DNA of 64,000 bases, taken from assembly GCF_000657795.2 (NCBI RefSeq), contig NZ_JHEP02000009.1, forward strand, positions 62,001 through 126,000, written 5' to 3'. Source of the stretch: Bordetella pseudohinzii (GTDB lineage: Bacteria; Pseudomonadota; Gammaproteobacteria; Burkholderiales; Burkholderiaceae_B). The position numbers and the translations under genes were made by a program. Below the pieces are notes generated by a model. It ran no database searches. It saw only the letters and a list, made by a program, of their open reading frames with translations, and was not told where the DNA came from. Below are positions 54,526 to 63,676 of this stretch, piece after piece; position 1 is the first letter of the stretch, and every line of letters starts with the position of its first letter.

Positions 54526-55218
54526 TCAGGCCAATACCGAGAAATGGATCTCGACCGGCCGGTTGTCGTTGATGGGCACGATGTCCTGCGGGCAGGCCGA
54601 AAGCACCACGACGCAGTCCATGTCGGCGCGCAGGTCGACATAGTCGCCCGCCTTGGAGACCGGGGGCAGCCATTGGATGCCGCCGTCCGGGCCCACCGGA
54701 ATATTCATCCACAGGTTCAGGGGCTGCGGTACTTCGCGGGCGCGCAGACCGATGGCCTTGAGCGCCAGGCGCATATTGTCGGCGCAATTGTCGTGATAGT
54801 GCTCCACGCCCAGGTTGCGATAGCGGTAGGCGTCGCAGGCGGCCATCAAGGTGTCATGCACGCCGGGCGAGGTGTCGGCCACCAGGGTCATGATGCTGCG
54901 TCGGCGGTTGCTGTAGAGCGGGTCGCCCACTTTGGGAATGATGCGGTCGATCGCCGCGCGCGCATGCTCCATGGACATGAACTCGCTCAGGTCATCGCTC
55001 TTGAAGGCCCAGGTATCGCAGACCTGGCTGCCATGGGTATTGAAAATGCGGATCACCTGGCCGCGCGCCAGGCGGACCGCGCGGCCATGGCGCGCGGGGA
55101 CCTCATAGCGTTTGCCCGGTTCGGGCCGGCCATCGGGCGAGATGGGCTCCAGATGCGTGTTGTTCAGGCCGACGGCTTCGCCATTGTCGGCAACGGTGGC
55201 GGCGAGATGGGTGTCCAT
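54526..55218 (-). CDS. DUF1989 / urea-carboxylase-associated family protein
   Basis: A 230-aa cytoplasmic protein of the DUF1989 family. Recognisable family segments are VRLARGQVIRIFNTHGSQVC (about residues 48-67), EFMSMEHARAAIDRIIPKVG (about 79-98) and HDNCADNMRLALKAIG (about 142-157). Relatives sit with urea carboxylase or guanidine/carboxyguanidine hydrolases and are thought to deiminate or hydrolyse carboxyguanidine-like molecules. Here it stands between an amidohydrolase and a ureohydrolase, so a C-N bond hydrolysis of a guanidino/ureido intermediate is likely. It starts 36 bp after the amidohydrolase. Confidence 0.88.
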   Translation of the reverse strand: MDTHLAATVADNGEAVGLNNTHLEPISPDGRPEPGKRYEVPARHGRAVRLARGQVIRIFNTHGSQVCDTWAFKSDDLSEFMSMEHARAAIDRIIPKVGDPLYSNRRRSIMTLVADTSPGVHDTLMAACDAYRYRNLGVEHYHDNCADNMRLALKAIGLRAREVPQPLNLWMNIPVGPDGGIQWLPPVSKAGDYVDLRADMDCVVVLSACPQDIVPINDNRPVEIHFSVLA

Positions 55219-55254
55219 GCGGGTTTCCTTGAGGGTTGTGGGTGGGACGGAGAA

Positions 55255-56535
55255 TCAGGATGAACAGGGTTCGGCCAGTTGCAGCAGGCACCAGGCCAGC
55301 GCCCGCGTGCAGGCCGCCAGGTCGGCGATCGCCGTGTCCTCGGCCGGGTGATGGCTCACGCCCGCCACGCTGGGCGCGAACAACATGGCGGTCGGGCAAA
55401 AGCCGGCCATCGGCATCGCGTCATGAAAAGCGCCGGACAGCATCCGGCGATGCGGCAGGTCCAGCGCCTGGCAGGCCGATGCCGCGAGCGCGACCAGCTC
55501 GGGCGCGAAATGCACGGTCGGCTTGTCCTGCAGGACGTCGATGCGGCCGCCCTCGGGCAGCGCGGCATCCATCACGGCGCGCAAGGCATCCAGCGCGTGC
55601 GCCTCGGGATGGCGCGCATCGACGGTGAAGACAACCCGGTCGGCGATGGTGTTGATCGAACCCGGAGAGCAGTCCCAGCGGCCGATGGTGACCCGCAGCC
55701 GCTCGTCGCCGGCGGCCCGGGCATGCTCGAGCACGGCATGGGCCATGCGGACGGCCTTGGCCTGGGCGTCATCGCGGCTGGCCAGCGGCGTGGTGCCGGC
55801 GTGGGCGCTGCGCCCGGCTATCGTCACGCGATACCAGCGCACGCCCTGGATAGCGCTCACGCAGCCGACCTGCAGGCCTTGGGCTTCCAGCACCGGGCCT
55901 TGTTCGATATGCGCCTCGATATAGGCATGCACGGGCTCGCCCAGGCGCCGCGCCATCCAGTTCCAGCCCGCGGCGGCCGCATGGTCGGCGAAATCCGCCA
56001 CGGCCTGATCGCGGGCGCGCTCGAACGATACGCCGTCGGCGTCGGCCACCTCGAGAAAGCCGGCCAGGCGTCGCGGGTCGGTATAGGAAACCGAGCCCAT
56101 CAGGCCGGGCGCGAAGCGCGAGCCCTCTTCATTGGTCCACATGACCACCTCCAGCGGCCGCCGGGTGGCGATGCTCAGGCTGTCCAGGGCGTCAAAGACC
56201 TCCAGGCCGGCCACGATGCCGAAAGCGCCGTCCAGCCAACCGCCCAGGGGCTGGGTATCGGCGTGGCTGCCCGTCATCACGGGCTCGGCCTGGGCATCCT
56301 GCCCCAGGCGGCGCACATAGACGTTGGCGGCGGCATCGATGCCCAGGCGGTAGCCGGGGCGTTGCCCGAAGGCCTGGGCCAGCCAGCGGCGCGCCCGCAG
56401 TTCCGCCGCGCTCAAGGCCTGGCGCGCCACCCCGCCGGCGGCCTGGCCGCCATGGCCGGCCAGGCCGCGCTGGCGCGCCTCCAGGCGGGCGGGATCGATG
56501 GCCTCGGCCAGGCGGGCCGCCAGGGCCGCGCTCAT
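55255..56535 (-). CDS. M20-family N-carbamoyl amino acid / allantoate amidohydrolase
   Basis: Metal-dependent amidohydrolase of 426 aa, AmaB/HyuC/AllC type. Motifs are [20 protein letters not shown] (about 82-101, the ligand His and Asp), [19 protein letters not shown] (about 128-146, the Glu pair), [20 protein letters not shown] (about 212-231) and [18 protein letters not shown] (about 377-394, last ligand His). It cuts a carbamoyl or ureido group from an amino acid. Its ATG overlaps the ATP-binding protein stop (ATGA), so transport and hydrolysis are coupled. Confidence 0.93.
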   Translation of the reverse strand: MSAALAARLAEAIDPARLEARQRGLAGHGGQAAGGVARQALSAAELRARRWLAQAFGQRPGYRLGIDAAANVYVRRLGQDAQAEPVMTGSHADTQPLGGWLDGAFGIVAGLEVFDALDSLSIATRRPLEVVMWTNEEGSRFAPGLMGSVSYTDPRRLAGFLEVADADGVSFERARDQAVADFADHAAAAGWNWMARRLGEPVHAYIEAHIEQGPVLEAQGLQVGCVSAIQGVRWYRVTIAGRSAHAGTTPLASRDDAQAKAVRMAHAVLEHARAAGDERLRVTIGRWDCSPGSINTIADRVVFTVDARHPEAHALDALRAVMDAALPEGGRIDVLQDKPTVHFAPELVALAASACQALDLPHRRMLSGAFHDAMPMAGFCPTAMLFAPSVAGVSHHPAEDTAIADLAACTRALAWCLLQLAEPCSS

Positions 56536-57332
56536 GGCGCCGCTCCGGCGAGGCTGCGCCGTATCCAGGGCTGCAGAAAGGCCTGCACACGCGGGTGCTC
56601 GGGCTGGTAGACAATCTCCCGCGGCGTGCCCACCGCGACGATGCCGCCTTTTTCCATGAAGACTATGCGGTCGGACACTTCGGCCGCGAAACTCATTTCG
56701 TGCGTGACCATCACCATGGTCATGCCCTCGCGCGACAGCGACTTGATGACTTCCAGCACTTCGTCGACCAGCTCGGGATCCAGGGCCGAGGTCGGCTCGT
56801 CCAGCAGCATGGCCTCGGGCCCGATGGCCAGGGCGCGGGCGATGCCCACGCGCTGCTGCTGGCCGCCGCTCAGGTTGGCGGGCAAGGCGTCGGCCTTGGC
56901 CGACAGCCCCACGCGCGCCAGGGCTTCGCCGGCGATCTGGCGCGCGCGGTCGGCGCGCATGCCCTTGGCCAGCGTCAGCGGCGCCATCACATTGGCCAGC
57001 GCGCTCATGTGCGGCCAGAGATTGAACTGCTGGAACACCATGGCCAGGGGCGCGCGCACCTCGGCGATGACGCGGTCGGACTCGGGCCGCAGGCGTCCCG
57101 AGGCGTCGCGCTGATAGCCCAGCAAGGCGCCGCGCACCCTCACCTCCCCTTCGTCGTAGGCTTCCAGGAAGTTCATGCAGCGCAGCAGCGTGGTCTTGCC
57201 CGAGCCCGACGGGCCGATCAGGGTCACGACCTCGCCGCGCGCCACGTCCAGGTCCACCCCGCCCAGCACGCGGTGGCCATCGAAGGATTTGCCCACGCCC
57301 CGCAGGGACAGCATGGGAACGGCAGTATTCAT
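56532..57332 (-). CDS. Polar amino-acid ABC transporter ATP-binding protein
   Basis: ATPase of 266 aa. Walker [12 protein letters not shown] (about 40-50), Q-loop [12 protein letters not shown] (about 94-105), signature [15 protein letters not shown] (about 155-169), Walker [16 protein letters not shown] (about 175-189) and the H-switch VTHEMSFA are all intact. It belongs to the GlnQ/HisP branch importing polar amino acids. It follows the two permease genes by 10 bp. Confidence 0.95.
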   Translation of the reverse strand: MNTAVPMLSLRGVGKSFDGHRVLGGVDLDVARGEVVTLIGPSGSGKTTLLRCMNFLEAYDEGEVRVRGALLGYQRDASGRLRPESDRVIAEVRAPLAMVFQQFNLWPHMSALANVMAPLTLAKGMRADRARQIAGEALARVGLSAKADALPANLSGGQQQRVGIARALAIGPEAMLLDEPTSALDPELVDEVLEVIKSLSREGMTMVMVTHEMSFAAEVSDRIVFMEKGGIVAVGTPREIVYQPEHPRVQAFLQPWIRRSLAGAAP

Positions 57333-57342
57333 GGACGGCTCC

Positions 57343-57990
57343 TCAACTAGCCAGGCGGCGCTTGAGCGCGGCGCCCAGGCGCTGGATCAGCAGCGCCAGG
57401 AGCAGATAGCTCAGCGCCAACAGGAAATACGGTTCGATGTAGACGAACTGTTCGGACACCACCTTGCCCGCCGTCATGGTCAACTCGGGATAGGTGATTA
57501 CCGAGGCCAGCGCCGACTCCTTCATCAGCAGGATGGTCTGGTTCAGGACCAGCGGCACGCTGGCGCGCAGGGCCTGCGGCGCCTGGATGCGCAGGAAAAC
57601 CTGCCGGCGGCTCAGGCCCATGCAGCGCGCCGCCTCGATCTGGCCCTTGGGCACCGCCTGCCAGCAGGCGCGGAAAATCTCGGCGAAATAGGCGCCGCCA
57701 TACACCGACAGCGTCACGGCCGCCGCGGTAAAGGGATCCATCGTGATGCCCGCGGCCGGCAGGCCGAAATAGACGATGAACAGATGGATCAGGAAAGGCA
57801 CGCCGCGCCAGACCGCCGTATAGATCCAGTACAGCCCGCGCAGCGCCGGCTGCCCCGTCTCGCGCAATACGTGGGCGGCAAAGCCCAGCGCCAGGCCGCC
57901 GGCCAGGCCCACGGCCACCAGGGCCAGGGTGCGCAGCGCGGCCAGGCCGAATACGGGCAGCAGCTCGCCCAGCATCGTGATATCCATCAT
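57343..57990 (-). CDS. Polar amino-acid ABC transporter permease 2
   Basis: Inner-membrane permease of 215 aa with about five helices. The HisM/GlnP EAA loop is [20 protein letters not shown] (about 127-146). Its ATG overlaps the stop of the first permease (ATGATG with TGA at 57989-57987), and a second in-frame ATG follows directly. The two permeases form the usual heterodimer. Confidence 0.92.
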   Translation of the reverse strand: MMDITMLGELLPVFGLAALRTLALVAVGLAGGLALGFAAHVLRETGQPALRGLYWIYTAVWRGVPFLIHLFIVYFGLPAAGITMDPFTAAAVTLSVYGGAYFAEIFRACWQAVPKGQIEAARCMGLSRRQVFLRIQAPQALRASVPLVLNQTILLMKESALASVITYPELTMTAGKVVSEQFVYIEPYFLLALSYLLLALLIQRLGAALKRRLAS

Positions 57991-58694
57991 GTCTTGTTGA
58001 TCGCCATGCGGTTCATCACCGCGGCGCTGGCGCGCCGCCCCTGTCCCAGCCGCCTGCCCAGCCAGGAACCCAATACGAAAATGGCGCCGGTCATGAGCAG
58101 GTAGAGCGCGCCCACCGATAGATAGACCTCCAGCGGCCGGAAGTTGGCCGACGCGATCTGGCGCCCGGCGCGGGCCAGTTCGGCCACGGCGATCACCGAC
58201 ACGATGGACGAGTTCTTGACCACATCGATGGCTTCCGACACCACGGCGGGCCATACCGCCCTGGCCACCTGGGGCAGCTGCACGTAGCGGAACACCTGTT
58301 GCCGGCTCAGGCCGAAGACGGCCCCCGCCTCGACCTGGCCGGGCGGCACGGCGGCCAGCCCGGCGCGCAGGATCTCCGATTGGAAGGCGCCCGAGTTCAT
58401 GCTCATGACCAGGATGGCCACCAGCAAGGGCGGCAGGTCCAGCCCGAAGGCGCTGGGCAGGTAGAACAGCATCAGCAGCTGCACCAGCAAGGGCGTGCCC
58501 CGAAAAAAGCCGACATAGCCGGCCACCACGCGCCGCAAGGGTCCGCGGCCGCGCAGCGACAGGCCCAGCAAGGCGGCGCCGAGCACGAAGCCCAGCACGA
58601 TGGCCGAGGCCGACACCACCAGCGTCATGCCCGCGCCCTGAAGCAGCGCCGGCAGATAGGCCTGCCACCGTTCAAGCAAAGAAGCGGCATTCAT
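57987..58694 (-). CDS. Polar amino-acid ABC transporter permease 1
   Basis: Inner-membrane permease of 235 aa. It has the N-terminal FLVGFRGTPLLVQ-type segment (YVGFFRGTPLLVQLLMLFYL, about 60-79) and the EAA loop QVEAGAVFGLSRQQVFRYVQ (about 119-138). The ATG at 58694 lies 13 bp after the binding-protein stop. Confidence 0.92.
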   Translation of the reverse strand: MNAASLLERWQAYLPALLQGAGMTLVVSASAIVLGFVLGAALLGLSLRGRGPLRRVVAGYVGFFRGTPLLVQLLMLFYLPSAFGLDLPPLLVAILVMSMNSGAFQSEILRAGLAAVPPGQVEAGAVFGLSRQQVFRYVQLPQVARAVWPAVVSEAIDVVKNSSIVSVIAVAELARAGRQIASANFRPLEVYLSVGALYLLMTGAIFVLGSWLGRRLGQGRRASAAVMNRMAINKT

Positions 58695-58707
58695 CGCGCG
58701 GCGCGGC

Positions 58708-59541
58708 TCAGAGTTCGGGAGCCGGCACGGCGTCGGTGGGGATGTCCATCGTGAAGCCGAACCACTTGGTCTGCAGCGCCTGCAACTGTCCGGACTTGGC
58801 GGCCTGGGCGATGCCGTCGGAGAAGAACTTCACCAGCGTCGCGCTGTCGGCGTCCTTGCGGCCGACCCAGCCGAAATAGGTCTTGGGGCCGATGGGCGTG
58901 GGCAGCACGGCATAGACGTCCGAACGTGTTTTCACCAGCGAGGCCAGGTTGGCCAGCGACTGCGCCACCGCCGACAGGCGCCCGGCGGCCAGGTCGGCAT
59001 AGGCCTCGTCGAAGCTGACGTACTCGCGGATGGTGACCGGCGGCTTGCCCTCGGCCTGCAGCTTCTTGGCGTAGTCCTGCAGGGCCTTCAATTGCGCGGA
59101 GCCGGCCTGCGAACCCACGACCTTGCCGGCGATGCCGGCCGGATCGTTGAGCGCGGCGTCGTCCTTGCGCTTGACCAGCGCCGTCGTGGCGTCGGCGATG
59201 GGCACGGTGAAGGCGAACTTGCTCACGCGGTCCTTGGTGAGCGTCACCGAGGTGACGATGAAGTCAAAACGCTTGGTGGCCAGGCCCGGCAGAATGCCCT
59301 GGAAAGGCACGTCGAGCTGCTTGACCTTGACCTCCGGCATGCCGGCCAGGATCAGCTTCATCAAGTCCGGGCCGTAGCCCACGATCTTGCCATCCTGTAT
59401 GGACTCGAAGGGCGCGAACTGCGCCTCCGTGCCGATCACGATCTCTTTCTTCTGCTTGATGGTGTCCAGCAGGTCGGCGCTCTGGGCGGCGCCGGCCGCG
59501 AACAAAGACAGCAGTCCCGCAAATACTTGGCGTAGCAGCAT
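58708..59541 (-). CDS. Family 3 solute-binding protein of the polar amino-acid ABC transporter
   Basis: Periplasmic binding protein of 277 aa. A signal peptide (1-21, ending AAQSA) precedes IVIGTEAQFAPFESIQDGKI (about 34-53), FDFIVTSVTLTKDRVSKFAF (about 95-114, the family ligand-binding Arg/Asp region), VVGSQAGSAQLKALQDYAKK and the C-terminal lobe. The ATG at 59541 has AGGGGA upstream; earlier in-frame starts would lie inside the operator region. First gene of the nine-kb operon down to the terminator at 52874. Confidence 0.93.
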   Translation of the reverse strand: MLLRQVFAGLLSLFAAGAAQSADLLDTIKQKKEIVIGTEAQFAPFESIQDGKIVGYGPDLMKLILAGMPEVKVKQLDVPFQGILPGLATKRFDFIVTSVTLTKDRVSKFAFTVPIADATTALVKRKDDAALNDPAGIAGKVVGSQAGSAQLKALQDYAKKLQAEGKPPVTIREYVSFDEAYADLAAGRLSAVAQSLANLASLVKTRSDVYAVLPTPIGPKTYFGWVGRKDADSATLVKFFSDGIAQAAKSGQLQALQTKWFGFTMDIPTDAVPAPEL

Positions 59542-59590
59542 GGCAATTCCCCTGTGTCGGATTCCTGGCCCGGGCGGCGGCCCGGCCTGG

Positions 59591-59624
59591 CAAGTCACTG
59601 GCATCGGATGCAAGTGACTTGCAT
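59591..59624. promoter_or_regulatory. Two overlapping palindromes upstream of the ABC operon
   Basis: A perfect 17-bp palindrome ATGCAAGTGACTTGCAT (59608-59624, central G at 59616) overlaps a longer one of 31 bp (59591-59621, centred on the G at 59606) with 14 of 15 arm pairs matching. The centres are 10 bp apart, one helical turn. A further GCAAGTTGCATG-like copy follows at 59634-59645. The block lies 50-105 bp before the binding-protein ATG, where the operon promoter is expected. The XRE-cupin protein in the operon and the GntR protein upstream are the candidate binders. Confidence 0.7.
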
Positions 59625-59758
59625 GACTAGCAAGCAAGTTGCATGCCAGTTTTGCGACAGAGGGGAAAAGAGCGGAACGCGGCCCGGGCGGCCGACCGGC
59701 GCACCGGGCTTGTGCGCAATGCATGGCGGACCGGCACCATCACAGGGCGCCGGCGCGC

Positions 59759-60484
59759 TTACTCGAAGTAGTCGGGATACCGCGCGGCCAGGCCGTCGAC
59801 AAAACTCTCGATCAGGCGGATGTGGTTGCGCAGCGACGCCACCAGCGCTTCGGTATCGCCCTCCACCAGCGCGGCCACGATGATCTCGTGCTGGTCCAGC
59901 GCCTTGGTATTGCTCTGCAAGGCCGGGATGGCCATGCGGCGCACTCGTTCCATATGGGTGCGCGCCTGGCGCACCGGCTCCCAGGCGCCGGGATGGCCGG
60001 AGAGGTCGATGATGGCCTTGTGCAGGTCTTCGTCGCGGTCCAGGCCGCCTTCGACGTCGTTGCGGCCGATGGCCTCGCGCTGGCGCCGCACGATGTCCAG
60101 CACCGCCCGCCGGTCGGCCTCGGGGGCCTGGACGGCCAGGCGCGCCGCGCCGCATTCGATGGTTTCGCGGATGAATAAAGCGTCGGCCAGCACCTGGCGG
60201 CTCATCTTGCGCACGGTCGTGCCCACCTGGGGCGCCACGGTCAGCAGGCCCTCGGCGGCCAGGCGGCGGAAAGTCTCGCGCACCGGCGTGCGGCTGACGT
60301 GCAGCATCTCGCCTATCTCCACTTCCGACATGGCGGTGCCCGGCGGCAGGATGCCGCGCACGATGGCCGCGCGCACCGCGTCGTAGACCTGGGTGCTGGC
60401 CGTGCCCCGGGTGGCGATGGCCAGGGGCCCGAGCGACGACGCCAGGCCGGGCGTGCTGGCGAGATGATTAGCGGTGCGTGCCAT
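59759..60484 (-). CDS. GntR-family regulator with FCD domain
   Basis: Regulator of 241 aa. The N-terminal winged helix lies at about residues 30-95 (QVYDAVRAAIVRGILPPGTA, MLHVSRTPVRETFRRLAAEG) and the all-helical FCD ligand domain at about 100-235, with its metal/carboxylate His residues in DLHKAIIDLSGH and HEIIVAALVEGD. It lies between two transport operons and is divergent from the sugar ABC genes (174 bp between starts). It may control these, the amino-acid operon downstream, or both. ATG 60484 is preferred over an in-frame start 45 bp upstream. Confidence 0.92.
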   Translation of the reverse strand: MARTANHLASTPGLASSLGPLAIATRGTASTQVYDAVRAAIVRGILPPGTAMSEVEIGEMLHVSRTPVRETFRRLAAEGLLTVAPQVGTTVRKMSRQVLADALFIRETIECGAARLAVQAPEADRRAVLDIVRRQREAIGRNDVEGGLDRDEDLHKAIIDLSGHPGAWEPVRQARTHMERVRRMAIPALQSNTKALDQHEIIVAALVEGDTEALVASLRNHIRLIESFVDGLAARYPDYFE

Positions 60485-60609
60485 AGATCCTGGTTGGACG
60501 GGTGAGCCGAGCGCCAAAGGTAGCATCAAAACAAAGACCGGCGCGGACGCCGCGCCCGTGCAGGAAATCGTTGACGCCCGAGAGGAAGATGCTTAGACTT
60601 CGCATTGAA

Positions 60610-60623
60610 GTATCCTAGTATAC
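60610..60623. promoter_or_regulatory. Candidate GntR operator before the sugar ABC operon
   Basis: GTAT-CCTAGT-ATAC is a 14-bp inverted repeat with an A/T-rich surround, 36-49 bp before the binding-protein ATG and in the gap shared with the divergent GntR gene. FCD-type GntR regulators bind short dyads of this kind. Confidence 0.45.
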
Positions 60624-60658
60624 CAATTAATGATAAGCGATAACTTCCGGAGACAAAC

Positions 60659-61951
60659 ATGCGCAAGCTCATTGTTGCGGCGTCCCTGCTGGGCGCCGGT
60701 TTCACGCCGCTGGCCGGCGCGCAAGGCACGGTGACCCTCACCTATGGCGACTGGCAGCTCGCCCAGGAAGTCTGGGGCAAATCCCTCAACCAGGTGATCG
60801 ACCAGTTCGAGAAAGAACATCCCGATATCAAGGTCAAGCGCGAGCCGGTGCCGCTGGGCCAGCGCGACGTCAAGTACAGCACCGCCATCCGGGCCGGCGC
60901 CGGCCCGGACGTCTTCGCGCTGGACGCCAATCCGGTGCGCCAGTACATCGCCGAGGGCTGGGTCCGCGACTTGACGCCCCAGGTGCAGCAGGCCGGCGGC
61001 GCCCAGTTTCTGTCCGACTTCTACCCCATCGCGCTGGAGCCGGTCACGGTCGACAAAAAGACCTATGGCATCCCCATGAACACCGTGGCCATGGTGCTGG
61101 TCTACAACAAGACGCTGTTCAAGGAGGCCGGCATCGACGGCCCGCCCAAGACCTGGACGGCCTTTCGCGAGGACGCGCGCAAGCTCACCCGCTCGTCGAC
61201 CGGCGGCCAGACCATAGACCGCTGGGGGTTCGGCTTCGTGCTCGCGCCGGCCGGTTTCGACCTGCGCTTCTCGGCCATGCTGCGCGGCTTCGGCGGCGAC
61301 TTCGTCACGCCCGATGGCAAACACTCCGCCCTGAACACCCCGCAGAGCAAGGCCGCCTTCAATCTGCTGCTGGACATGGTCGAAAAGGACAAGTCCATTC
61401 CGCCCGGCGTGACCCAGGTCGACGCCAATGGCGCGCGGCGCCTGCTGGCCAACCAGACCACGGCGATGAAGATCGGCACGACCTGGAGCCTGCCCGAGGT
61501 CAGCGCCATGAATCCCAAGCTCGACGGCTGGCGCACCCTGGGCCTGGCGCCCATTCCTCAGCCCGAGGGCAGCACCGAGAAGATCCGCACCACCCTCTTC
61601 CAGAAGTCCCTCTTCGTCAACAAGAACAGCAAGCATCCCGAGCAGGCCTGGCTGCTGGCCAAATACCTGACGGACGCGGCCGCCATGAAGACCTGGTACG
61701 ACTTCAACAACATGCTGTCGTCGCGCCGCAGCGTCAACGAGGGCTACGACAAGATCAGCGGCAGCGAGTCGGCCAAGATCGTGTCGGCCGAGATCGAGCA
61801 CGGCGCCTTCCTGCCCCAGACGCCCAAGTGGCCGCAGATCCAGGAGGCCTTCCGCCAGAACCTGCAGGCGGCGGTGGCCGGGTCCAAGACGCGCGACCAA
61901 GCGCTCGAAGACGCGCACAAACAGGCCGAGGCCTTGCTGCAACAGCCCTGA
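60659..61951 (+). CDS. Family 1 extracellular solute-binding protein (carbohydrate ABC transporter)
   Basis: Periplasmic binding protein of 430 aa. A signal peptide (1-21, ending LAGAQ) is followed by VTLTYGDWQLAQEVWGKSLN, FEKEHPDIKVKREPVPLGQR and the family hinge segment YGIPMNTVAMVLVYNKTLFK (about 138-157). C-terminal EQAWLLAKYLTDAAAMKTWY (about 335-355) matches the MalE/UgpB class. It opens an operon with two permeases and is separated from them by a hairpin. The ribosome binding site is CCGGAG. The sugar is unknown. Confidence 0.93.
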   Translation: MRKLIVAASLLGAGFTPLAGAQGTVTLTYGDWQLAQEVWGKSLNQVIDQFEKEHPDIKVKREPVPLGQRDVKYSTAIRAGAGPDVFALDANPVRQYIAEGWVRDLTPQVQQAGGAQFLSDFYPIALEPVTVDKKTYGIPMNTVAMVLVYNKTLFKEAGIDGPPKTWTAFREDARKLTRSSTGGQTIDRWGFGFVLAPAGFDLRFSAMLRGFGGDFVTPDGKHSALNTPQSKAAFNLLLDMVEKDKSIPPGVTQVDANGARRLLANQTTAMKIGTTWSLPEVSAMNPKLDGWRTLGLAPIPQPEGSTEKIRTTLFQKSLFVNKNSKHPEQAWLLAKYLTDAAAMKTWYDFNNMLSSRRSVNEGYDKISGSESAKIVSAEIEHGAFLPQTPKWPQIQEAFRQNLQAAVAGSKTRDQALEDAHKQAEALLQQP

Positions 61952-61954
61952 ACC

Positions 61955-61972
61955 GGCGGGCTTCGGCCCGCC
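61955..61972 (+). other. Intercistronic hairpin between binding protein and permease genes
   Basis: GGCGGGC-TTCG-GCCCGCC forms a perfect seven-bp stem with a stable TTCG loop, starting four bases after the binding-protein stop. No T-run follows. Such hairpins usually protect the upstream part of the transcript and so give more binding protein than permease. Confidence 0.65.
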
Positions 61973-61988
61973 TTCAACGAGAGTATCA

Positions 61989-62837
61989 ATGGAAAAGAGG
62001 CAATGGGCCGGGTATGCCTTCGTGGCGCCCGGCGTGATCCTGCTCATCCTGATCCTGGGATTTCCGGCCGTCATGGCGGTCCTGCAGAGCCTGAGCATCG
62101 GCGAGGCGGCGGGGCCCAGCCTGGCCGGCTATGCCCGGCTGGTCCAGGACGCGGAGTTCCGGGCATCCCTGCTGAACACGGTCATCTTCGTCGTCTGTGT
62201 CGTCGGGCTGCATTTCCTGCTCGGCCTGGGCGTGGCCCTGCTGCTCAATCAGCAGTTCCGCGGCCGCTGGCTGTTCCGGGTGATCGCCATCCTGCCCTGG
62301 ACCATGCCCGATGTGATCGGCGGGCTGATTTTCCGCTTTATCTTCGATACGCTGTCCGGCGGCGTGAACCTGGTCATCCAGCTGGCGGGCGGCACGCCGG
62401 TGGATTGGCTGGGCCATCCGCAATGGTCGCTGATGACCGTCATCCTGGCCGAAGCCTGGCGCGGCTATCCCTATGTGATGCTGATCCTCCTGGCCGGCCT
62501 GCAAGCCATCCCGCGCGATCAATACGAGGCCGCCGAGATCGACGGCGTCGGCAAGTGGAAGGTCTTCGCGCACATCACCTTGCCCAATCTGCGCCCCATG
62601 ATCGCCATCGCGCTCATCCTGGACGCCATCTGGGAATGCCGGCTCTTCGGCATGATCTACGGCATGACGGGCGGCGGACCGGGCTATGCCACCCAGAACC
62701 TGACCCTGCTGGTCTACAAGAACTACTTCCAGTTCTTCGACAGCGCCTACGCCTCGTCGATCGCCGTTGTGCTGGCCGCCCTATTGCTGGTGCTGGCGGT
62801 CCCCTATGTGCGCACGACCCTGAAGGAACAAAGGTAA
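61989..62837 (+). CDS. Carbohydrate ABC transporter permease (MalF/UgpA type)
   Basis: Inner-membrane permease of 282 aa with six helices. N-terminal WAGYAFVAPGVILLILILGF, the middle FRVIAILPWTMPDVIGGLIF and the EAA loop QYEAAEIDGVGKWKVFAHIT (about 178-197), followed by LPNLRPMI, are typical. It lacks the extra N-terminal segment of MalF proper. Four bases separate it from the next gene. Confidence 0.93.
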   Translation: MEKRQWAGYAFVAPGVILLILILGFPAVMAVLQSLSIGEAAGPSLAGYARLVQDAEFRASLLNTVIFVVCVVGLHFLLGLGVALLLNQQFRGRWLFRVIAILPWTMPDVIGGLIFRFIFDTLSGGVNLVIQLAGGTPVDWLGHPQWSLMTVILAEAWRGYPYVMLILLAGLQAIPRDQYEAAEIDGVGKWKVFAHITLPNLRPMIAIALILDAIWECRLFGMIYGMTGGGPGYATQNLTLLVYKNYFQFFDSAYASSIAVVLAALLLVLAVPYVRTTLKEQR

Positions 62838-62841
62838 TCCG

Positions 62842-63672
62842 ATGCGATCCCGTTTCACTGCCTGGATATGGACCTACGCCGCGCTGTTCGCGATGGCCGC
62901 TTATAACCTGCTGCCCTATTTCTGGATGGTGTCCTCGTCGCTGAAGACCGACCAGGAAGTCACGGCCGTGCCGCCCACCCTTTTCCCGCACGAACTGACC
63001 ACGGCCGCCTACAGCCGTATCTGGGAGCAGGAAGGCTTTGTGCGCTACTTCTTGAACAGCGTGCAGGTCTCGGCGGCCACCGCCCTGCTGTCGGCCGCGG
63101 CCGGCCTGTTCTGCGCCTATGGCTTCTCGCGCTTTCGTTTCCGCGGCCGCGAGCTGCTGATGATTCTCTTCCTGGCCAGCCAGGTCATTCCCGGGGTGCT
63201 GCTGGTCGGCCCTTACTTCAAGCTGGTGACGCTGGCCGGGCTTTATGACACCCATCTGGCGCTCATCCTGGCGCAGACCACCCTCACTCTGCCGTTTTCG
63301 GTCTGGATGCTCAAGGGCTATATCGACACGGTGCCCACCGAAATCGACCAGGCGGCCGAGATGGACGGCGCCTCCAAACTGCAATGCCTGCGCTATTGCA
63401 TTCTGCCCAATATCTTGCCGGGCCTGGTCGCCACCATGATCTTCGCCTTTCTGCTGGCCTGGGGCGATCTGCTATGGGCCCTGTGCCTGATCAACGATCC
63501 GGCCAGGCAGACCATGACCCTGGGCATCACCAACCTGGTCGGCCAGTTCCGCGTGCTGTGGTCGGACGTCATGGCGGCCACTGTCATCGGCTGCGCCATC
63601 CCGGCGTTCGCCTATGTCTTCCTCCAGCGCTATCTGGTCCAGAGTTCTGCCGGTTCGGCAGTCAAGGGGTAA
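62842..63672 (+). CDS. Carbohydrate ABC transporter permease (MalG/UgpE type)
   Basis: Inner-membrane permease of 276 aa with six helices. LLPYFWMVSSSLKTDQEVTA (about 22-41), SLCAYGFSRFRFRG-like LFCAYGFSRFRFRGRELLMI (about 89-108) and the EAA loop EIDQAAEMDGASKLQCLRYC (about 171-190) identify it. Partner of the preceding permease. An ATPase gene is expected further downstream, outside the window. Confidence 0.93.
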   Translation: MRSRFTAWIWTYAALFAMAAYNLLPYFWMVSSSLKTDQEVTAVPPTLFPHELTTAAYSRIWEQEGFVRYFLNSVQVSAATALLSAAAGLFCAYGFSRFRFRGRELLMILFLASQVIPGVLLVGPYFKLVTLAGLYDTHLALILAQTTLTLPFSVWMLKGYIDTVPTEIDQAAEMDGASKLQCLRYCILPNILPGLVATMIFAFLLAWGDLLWALCLINDPARQTMTLGITNLVGQFRVLWSDVMAATVIGCAIPAFAYVFLQRYLVQSSAGSAVKG

Positions 63673-63676
63673 TGAC

